From Zygnema cylindricum (taxonomy: Eukaryota; Streptophyta; Zygnematophyceae; Zygnematales; Zygnemataceae), in assembly GCA_037447655.1 (NCBI GenBank), contig JBBHKE010003394.1:1-36659 (forward strand): a stretch of DNA of 36,659 nt. The letters are read 5' to 3'. The translations under genes were made by a program, and so were the position numbers. Under the pieces are notes generated by a model. The model saw only the letters and a program-made list of their open reading frames with translations, searched no databases and was not told where the DNA came from. Shown here piece after piece: positions 31,594 to 36,659 of the stretch (its first letter is position 1; every line of letters starts with the position of its first letter).

Positions 31594-32727
31594 CATAGTT
31601 CAAAAGTAGGTGACCGTACGACCATACAATATGCCTACTGTACGCAAAACATAGAATATGGCCTTAAGACCCATATTGTATTGGCCGCAAAATGAAATAA
31701 AATAGGGACAGGGTTGAGTCGCACATCGATCCATAGAGAATTAAACGACATGTCTAAATTTTGAAAAAAAATCGGACAAAAAAAAATATTTTTGTGAGTT
31801 TTGAGGGACTTTTTATTTAAACCGTCAGATTTGGACGATCAAAGTACGCGATTTTAAAAAGATCACATGAAAAGCCCATAACACAACTTACGAAAGGACA
31901 ATCTGTCATATTAGCGTCTTCAATTTTGAGGGCCACACTAAATAAAGCCTTTAATTGACCAACTAGGCAGTGTGGGACGATAAAAAAAAAAAAATACAAC
32001 ACTGCCAAAAAAAATACCAAAACCTACGGACCAACCTCGTTGGTGGCTTTTCCCCCGGAATGTCATCCTACGCCGTGTCAGTTCGCTAAAAAATTTCGTC
32101 CGGCGGCGTGCGATAAACTTTGATCTTACGTCAGATTCGGACGTTCGTACAGGAGTGTGCACGACGCACACACATACAGTATGCCTACGTTGCTCGAGTT
32201 TTGTGCAAATTTTTGTGCGCCTACCAAAGGCCTACCCTAAAAAAGCCTACTTTTGAACCATAGTTCAAAAGTAGGTGACCGTACGCCCATACAATATGCC
32301 TATTGTATGCAAAACATCCAATATGGCCTTAAGACCCATATTGTATTGGGCGCAAAATGAAATAAAATAGTAACAGGGTTGAGTTGCACATGGATCGATA
32401 GAGAATTAAACGTCGTGTCTAAATTTGAAAAAAAAATCGGACAAATAAATCTTTTTCTGTGAGTTTTGAGCGACTTTTTATTTAAACCGTCAGATTTGGA
32501 CGATCTGACGGTCGTTGATGAAAGTAACGATCTAAGAAGATCACATGAAAATCCCATAACACAACTTACGATAGGACTATCGTCAGATTCGGACGATCGG
32601 ACGGCCGCTGATGAAAGTAGCGATCTAAGAAGATCACATGGAAAGCCCGTAACACAACTTACGCTAAAGGCGGCCTACAAAAGGCCTACCAAAAAACGCC
32701 TACTTTTGAACTATGTTTTGAACTATG
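31594..32727. mobile_element. element N: tandem dimer of a short inverted-repeat element
   Basis: The outer ends are CATAGTTCAAAAGTAGG and its complement-type end TTTTGAACTATG, flanked by ATTGAAAA at 31586-31593 and 32728-32735 (8 bp; the next three bases CAT also agree). At 32245-32275 a right end and a left end meet (CTACTTTTGAACC next to ATAGTTCAAAAGTAG), so two units lie head to tail. About 310 bp (31594-31905 and 32259-32580) is repeated. The second unit also has a 93-bp tandem repeat (starts near 32490 and 32583). The 8-bp TSD fits hAT. The 88-codon frame at 32466-32732 is repeat-derived. Confidence 0.8.
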
Positions 32728-32918
32728 ATTGAAAACATATTTTCTCCATACACATTTGTTCGATTTTCAATTTGAGACCGGCAATCGATAGCTGAGAATC
32801 TTACCTTTCAGTCGCAACCGTCAGATCCACAATCCGACATGTATGTACGGAGAAAAGATGTTTTTAGAGACAAAAAAAAACGTACACGCTAAATACGATC
32901 GACGGTGTAGTATTTCAT

Positions 32919-33530
32919 ACTTTTCGTAAATGTTTTACTCTTTTCACTATACAAACTGTACAAATTCTACCAAAATGTACGAAAAGCGTGACCCCAGAAA
33001 ATCTTTCAAAAATCTAAAAATGTACGAATGATATACGGAAATGTACAAAAATACGGAAAATCTACTATAGCAAGACATATACAAAAACGTACGGTAATGT
33101 ACCTAAAAAACCATTATATCCCGGAAAATCTAAAAAAGTTGTACTGAAATAGACGAAAACGAACGAGAATGTACCATAAAAACCGTCAAATCCCGCTTAA
33201 ATATTCCTAAAAGACATGGAAAAATACAAAAATGTACGTAAATGTACAAAAAGCGTGACAGTATCAAATCTTTAATAATCTGAAAATGTATGAACAATAT
33301 ACGGAAATGTACAAAACAATACGAAAAATCTACGACGATTATACTCAAACATACGCCAACGTACGGAATGTTTCGTTCAAACCTAAAATCCCGAAAAATC
33401 AAAGACAGTTGTGCTATAATATACGGAATGTTACAATAATGTACCCTAAAAGCCCTAAAATCCCGCTTAAAATCCCTACAATGCACGGAAATGTAGAAAA
33501 TGTACAGAAATGTACGGATGCACAGTAAGG
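32919..33530. repeat. GTAC-rich degenerate tandem repeat
   Basis: AAAGCGTGAC at 32983 recurs at 33254 with the following sequence in the same order (AATCTTT, AATCTGAAAATGTA, ATATACGGAAATGTACAAAA), a period of about 271 bp. Smaller ATGTACGGAAATGTACA words recur throughout. The long minus-strand frame at 33597-33130 (155 codons, rich in Phe, Ile and Cys) is antisense to this repeat and shows no domain. Confidence 0.7.
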
Positions 33531-33751
33531 TACACTGAGAATCGTTACTAGCGTTAATGTTTTTTTGCGACTTAAAACATCTTTGATCCGTACACATTTG
33601 TCCGATTGTTGATCGGACGGTGGCGATTGAAAGGTAAGATTCTCAGCTTCCAATAGGCGGTCTCAAGTTGAAAATCGGACAAATGTGTACGGGAAAAAGA
33701 TGTTTTAAGTGGCGAAAAAATTATTAACCCTAATAGCGATACACGGTTGTA
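33531..33751. mobile_element. MITE M2, same family as M1
   Basis: 221 bp with inverted termini TACACTGAGAATCGTTACTA (left) and TACAACCGTGTATCGCTATT (right, complement). The arms include ACTTAAAACATCTTT and CGTACACATTTGTCCGATT on both sides. The centre matches the M1 centre in reverse (GAGACCG..., GCTGAGAATCTTACCTTTCA). The 9-bp flanks do not match, so the TSD is lost. Confidence 0.8.
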
Positions 33752-33894
33752 CGAATCTATCAACTTTTCAAATTCATTCGATGCGCACTTTACGGAGTAT
33801 TGATTAGTTTAATCCGTGCGTTTTATGTGCATAGGACATTTATAAAGACGGCCTCAGTTCTCTTTTTTTAAAAAAAGGAATTGATCATGACAGC
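33752..33894. other. short gap between MITEs
   Basis: Nothing recognisable. Confidence 0.4.
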
Positions 33895-34386
33895 TACACC
33901 GTGAATCGCTATTAGCGTAATAAAAAATATAGCGTAATGAAACAATTAGCGTACTTTACGGTAAATTGTGTTTTTTTGGGTACACCATGATACTAATTTA
34001 TCATGTACTCTAATTTGTAAACTGCTTTGTAAAAATTTTCGGCACATAATATGTCCACACTAAAACATGTAGATGTACGAAATTGTTCAAATCGTACGCC
34101 GTCGCGTTTTTTTGACATCTGCGTATGCCGGAAAATATTAACGCAATTACATATTATTATATTTTTTGTACTTTTAATTTTAAAAATGTACGGAATAGTA
34201 CAGATCTGGCAGTCCGTACACCACACTATTTAAAAGGGCATATGTACAGTTATGAACCGTATTGAGCGGGGTGCCTCAAATAACGTGCAAAAACATTTAG
34301 CGTACTTTATTCTATTTGAGAATTTGCCCCAAAAAAAGGGGTACCCTAATTAGCGTCATGTAGGCTAATAGCGATTCACGGTGTAC
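33895..34386. mobile_element. MITE M3 with TACACCG termini
   Basis: 492 bp with inverted termini TACACCGTGAATCGCTATTA on the left and, as the complement, on the right (CTAATAGCGATTCACGGTGTA split: CTAATAGCGATT, CACGGTGTA). The inner part has repeated ATTAGCGTA and GTACTCTAATTTG words. No TSD found. The minus-strand 77-codon frame inside is not supported. Confidence 0.8.
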
Positions 34387-34389
34387 AGT

Positions 34390-34545
34390 ACACCGCGAAT
34401 CGTAATTAGAGTAATGAAAAAATTAGAGTACAAAAACTAAAAAAAAGAATTAGAGTAATGAACTCTAATTTATGTGATAGAGCTGTTTCAACTATGAAGT
34501 TTACTCTAATTTATTTAAGTACTCTAATTTGGCACGCTAATATCC
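34390..34545. mobile_element. MITE M4, left end only
   Basis: Three bases after M3, a second TACACCGCGAATCGTAATTA terminus starts, followed by repeats of ATTAGAGTA and their complements (TACTCTAAT). No right terminus is seen, so it is truncated or ends in an unrecognised form. Confidence 0.6.
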
Positions 34546-34799
34546 TATACTGTAAATAAGGTATTTGTACAGAATTTGGCAAAACGTACATTCTATCGTC
34601 ACTATGACGTTTGCACTACGCGGTTTGTTAAAACGCAGTTAAATCATTATTTGTACTTTTTTACTTAATTGTAACAGGATCTCCTACCTCTCAAAGAAAT
34701 CCCATTACTACAAACAATCCCAACCACATATTCCACACATTGGAAAATACACATCCACATTGGACAACACTCACATAAGGATAAACTTTATGAACTATG

Positions 34800-35064
34800 G
34801 TTTGAACTACATATTGGTACAAATAAAGTACCGTTGAGCACAAATTTGACGGGTCAATCGTTTGGACAACTTTGACTTTCAAAATATTGTTTCAACCGAT
34901 TAATTTTTTTTCGCGCTTGCGGATGTCGACCGTCATAATAAAATAAGCAATTCACACGGCCGACGAACGTTTACAGTAACAAAACTGCGGCAACCACATG
35001 TAAATAAAAGTGTTGCAGACAGTCACTTTTTGTCTTTACGTGAGCTCCACGGTGAGAGCACTTA
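34800..35064. repeat. large inverted repeat, left arm
   Basis: This roughly 264-bp arm pairs with 35389-35651. Shared phrases include GGTACAAATAAAGTAC, AAAATATTGTTTCAACCG, GCCGACGAACGTTTAC and GCAGACAGTCACTTTTTGTC. Identity is around nine in ten by eye. Weak similarity may extend the arms outward by some tens of bases. No coding frame is supported. Confidence 0.9.
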
Positions 35065-35388
35065 TCTTTAAACTAAACTGAACTATTGAAAGTTTTGTAA
35101 AGAAGTATTAAAACGCACAAAACGAAATTATGTTATCAATGTAAGAATGTTGATTCGTAGATAGTGTGGCTCGATTTTGTCGCACGTGATGACGCGCATT
35201 TTTTTCATTTAATTTCAATTGATATTTTTACGCCGGTTCGTTTTATTATAATATACAAAGTTTATTTCGGTACATGAGTTTTAATATTTCCGTACAAGAC
35301 TTATTGTACTTTAGATTAAACAGGTTTCATTTCACTTTGCGTCTAAGTTCAATGTAACGCTTAGACAATTAAATTTCAATTTTGCAGC
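35065..35388. other. spacer of the large inverted repeat
   Basis: About 324 bp between the two arms. It is AT-rich and contains no frame or motif I can identify. Confidence 0.6.
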
Positions 35389-35651
35389 TAAGTGCTCTCA
35401 CCGTGAAGCTCACGTAAAGACAAAAAGTGACTGTCTGCAACACTTTTATTTACATGTGGTTGTCAAAGTTTTGTTACCGTAAACGTTCGTCGGCATGTGA
35501 ATTGCTAATTTTATTATGACGGTGGACGTCCGCAAGCGCGGAAAAATTTTAAACGGTTGAAACAATATTTTGAAAGACAAAGTTGTCCAACTGATTGACC
35601 GTCAAATTTGTACTCAACCGTACTTTATTTGTACCTATAGGTACTTCAAAC
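35389..35651. repeat. large inverted repeat, right arm
   Basis: This is the reverse-complement partner of 34800-35064. Its inner edge is TAAGTGCTCTCACCGTGAAG and its outer edge is near GTACTTCAAAC. With its 324-bp spacer the structure is about 850 bp and resembles a foldback or long-TIR element. No clear TSD was found at either outer edge. Confidence 0.9.
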
Positions 35652-36300
35652 GCACAAATTTGGACAAAGTGACGTAAGTGAGTGTGCGCAACCAAAACAG
35701 TCACTATCATGATCAGTTCCCTAAAAAAATCTTTTCAAATTTGGCATAATCATATGTAGTAAGATCCATTCAAACCGTACAAATGGTCCTCACATAAATC
35801 ACTGGTCCACTTGCGACGGAATACGCTTAAGTACGGTCAGTAATTTAAATTTTCCAATAATGTCGTGTTTGTACACACGTATTATACGCGCTGGAATCTA
35901 TGATTTGTTTTTTCCATAGTAGTTCAAATCGTGCGATTTTTTCGTTTTTTTTTTATAAAACATATAATAATGACTTTTGAATAAATCGGAAAAAAAAAAC
36001 GCGATGTACTTTTTGTCCGGTAAACTGAACGGAGAATCTATGTAAAAGGTACAGCGTTTACCATAAATTGTAATGTTTTTTACGGTAATGTACGAAATTT
36101 AACAAAAACACACGTCGCAGATATTGGTATTTTCTGGCCATTAAATTAAACAGAAAAATACACGGAACATGTACGTTACTTTTTTGAAAATGTACGGAGA
36201 TTTTCGAAAATAGACGTTGGATTTCACACTATTTGCGCGCCTAAAGTTGAAAAATGTACAAACGTCTTGTTCGTTTTTTTTCTAAAAGAAGGCCCCATGG
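35652..36300. other. unassigned, with an H-family fragment
   Basis: 36007-36160, read in reverse, resembles the H interior at 31312-31437: GGCCAGAAA, CGTACATT, CTGTAAAAAAC-like words and CGTT.AGTTTAC.GGACA..AAGTAC occur in the same order. The rest shows no gene or repeat I can name. Confidence 0.5.
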
Positions 36301-36659
36301 AGTGTTGAAACTGAAACCGCACATACCCCGCCTCCCTCTAACCTATCCTCCTCCCTCTCAAGCTTTCTACTTTCTTCTCTTCCAGACTTCGACAAAAGCA
36401 GCCATGCCGAGAAATCAATGAAAGGAGTGGGAGCACGTGAATGTTGTAGACTGTGGGATTCTTCTTGCCAACCGATGATACATCTGTATTTATTGCAACT
36501 TCAGATATAACCCCAAGCTACCATTTATTGCAACTTCAGATATAACCCCAAGCTATCAGGATCAGAAATCATCTTATTGAAAATGTCAAGAGTGGAGGGA
36601 TTTGATCTTGCACAATGTGTCCAAACGAGGTGAAGGAATTTAATGCTTTAAAAAACCAA
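36301..36659. other. pyrimidine-rich tract and 35-bp duplication at window edge
   Basis: 36330-36400 is strongly C/T-rich and ends CTTCTCTTCCAG, which resembles a 3' splice site but could also be a leader. A 35-bp tandem duplication (starts 36488 and 36523, ATTTATTGCAACTTCAGATA...) follows. The only ATG frames are short. This may be the edge of a host gene or another element; the window ends too soon to tell. Confidence 0.35.

Larger units (their letters stand above)
30646..32918. mobile_element. MITE M1 with two nested insertions
   Basis: GTATTTCAT occurs at 30646-30654 and 32910-32918, a 9-bp TSD. The M1 termini TACACCGTCGATCGTTTTTA (31545) and the complement of its partner (ending 32909) form inverted repeats of about 75 bp. 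Element H fills the gap between the left TSD and the left terminus; element N is inserted 40 bp inside. Without them M1 is about 230 bp and is the same family as M2 (33531-33751) in reverse. A 9-bp TSD suggests Mutator-type mobilisation. Confidence 0.8.

Noticed and set aside
33130-33597. 155-codon minus-strand frame rich in Phe, Ile and Cys.
   Set aside because: It lies on a degenerate tandem repeat, has no domain and its composition follows the GTAC-rich sequence.

Overview
The window reads as TE-saturated eukaryotic nuclear DNA. I find no intact host gene, no rRNA and no functional tRNA. Nearly everything is a decayed transposable element: LTR retrotransposons of the copia type, a hAT DNA transposon with its non-autonomous relatives, and short inverted-repeat elements. 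The AT-rich background, copia lineages and hAT family fit a plant or alga best, but nothing here fixes the species. Boundaries marked with target-site duplications (TSDs) were read base by base; identities are estimates by eye.

The main result is that about 25 kb (roughly 4985-29984) is one old hAT transposon lying on the minus strand and blown apart by nested insertions. Its transposase pieces are 29526-28511 (BED finger and N-terminal part), 19159-18716 (middle), 13944-13937 (a few bases) and 5775-5138 (C-terminal dimerisation domain). Three insertions separate them, each with an exact 5-bp TSD: a composite element C (19160-28510, GCGTG), element A2 (13945-18715, CCAAA) and copia element B (5776-13936, GTTCC). 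Removing C together with one TSD copy leaves the transposase frame open across the join. Each insertion was itself hit later: B by a solo LTR D1 (9884-10748) and an LTR E1 (8265-9134); A2 by solo LTR C1 (15428-16757, TSD AGACT); C by solo LTR D2 (20923-21918, TSD AGAGG), by solo LTR C4 (23420-24720, in reverse orientation inside its own relative C3), and by a fragment of gag-bearing element E.

The LTR elements share a signature: LTRs of the form TGTTG...CAACA, a polypurine tract ending in GGGAG, and, directly after the 5' LTR, a primer-binding site GGTTATGGGCCCA. That site is complementary to the anticodon arm of initiator tRNA-Met, not to the tRNA 3' end. This is the half-tRNA priming known from Drosophila copia. 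In A and B the first gag ATG lies inside this site. Only B keeps pol (protease, integrase, reverse transcriptase, RNase H, all broken). A, C and E are gag-only or non-coding and would need enzymes in trans.

Layout: 1-385 copia integrase fragment (minus); 597-4970 element A1 (5' LTR, primer site, gag, long eroded interior); 4985-5775 hAT 3' part; 5776-13936 element B; 13945-18715 element A2; 18716-19159 hAT middle; 19160-28510 composite C (three LTRs); 28511-29984 hAT N-terminal part and terminus; 29985-30645 unassigned; 30646-32918 a nest of three DNA-transposon families, one carrying a possible captured gene fragment; 32919-33530 GTAC-rich tandem repeat; 33531-34540 short TACACCG-ended MITEs; 34800-35651 a large inverted repeat with arms of about 260 bp; 35652-36659 mostly unassigned.
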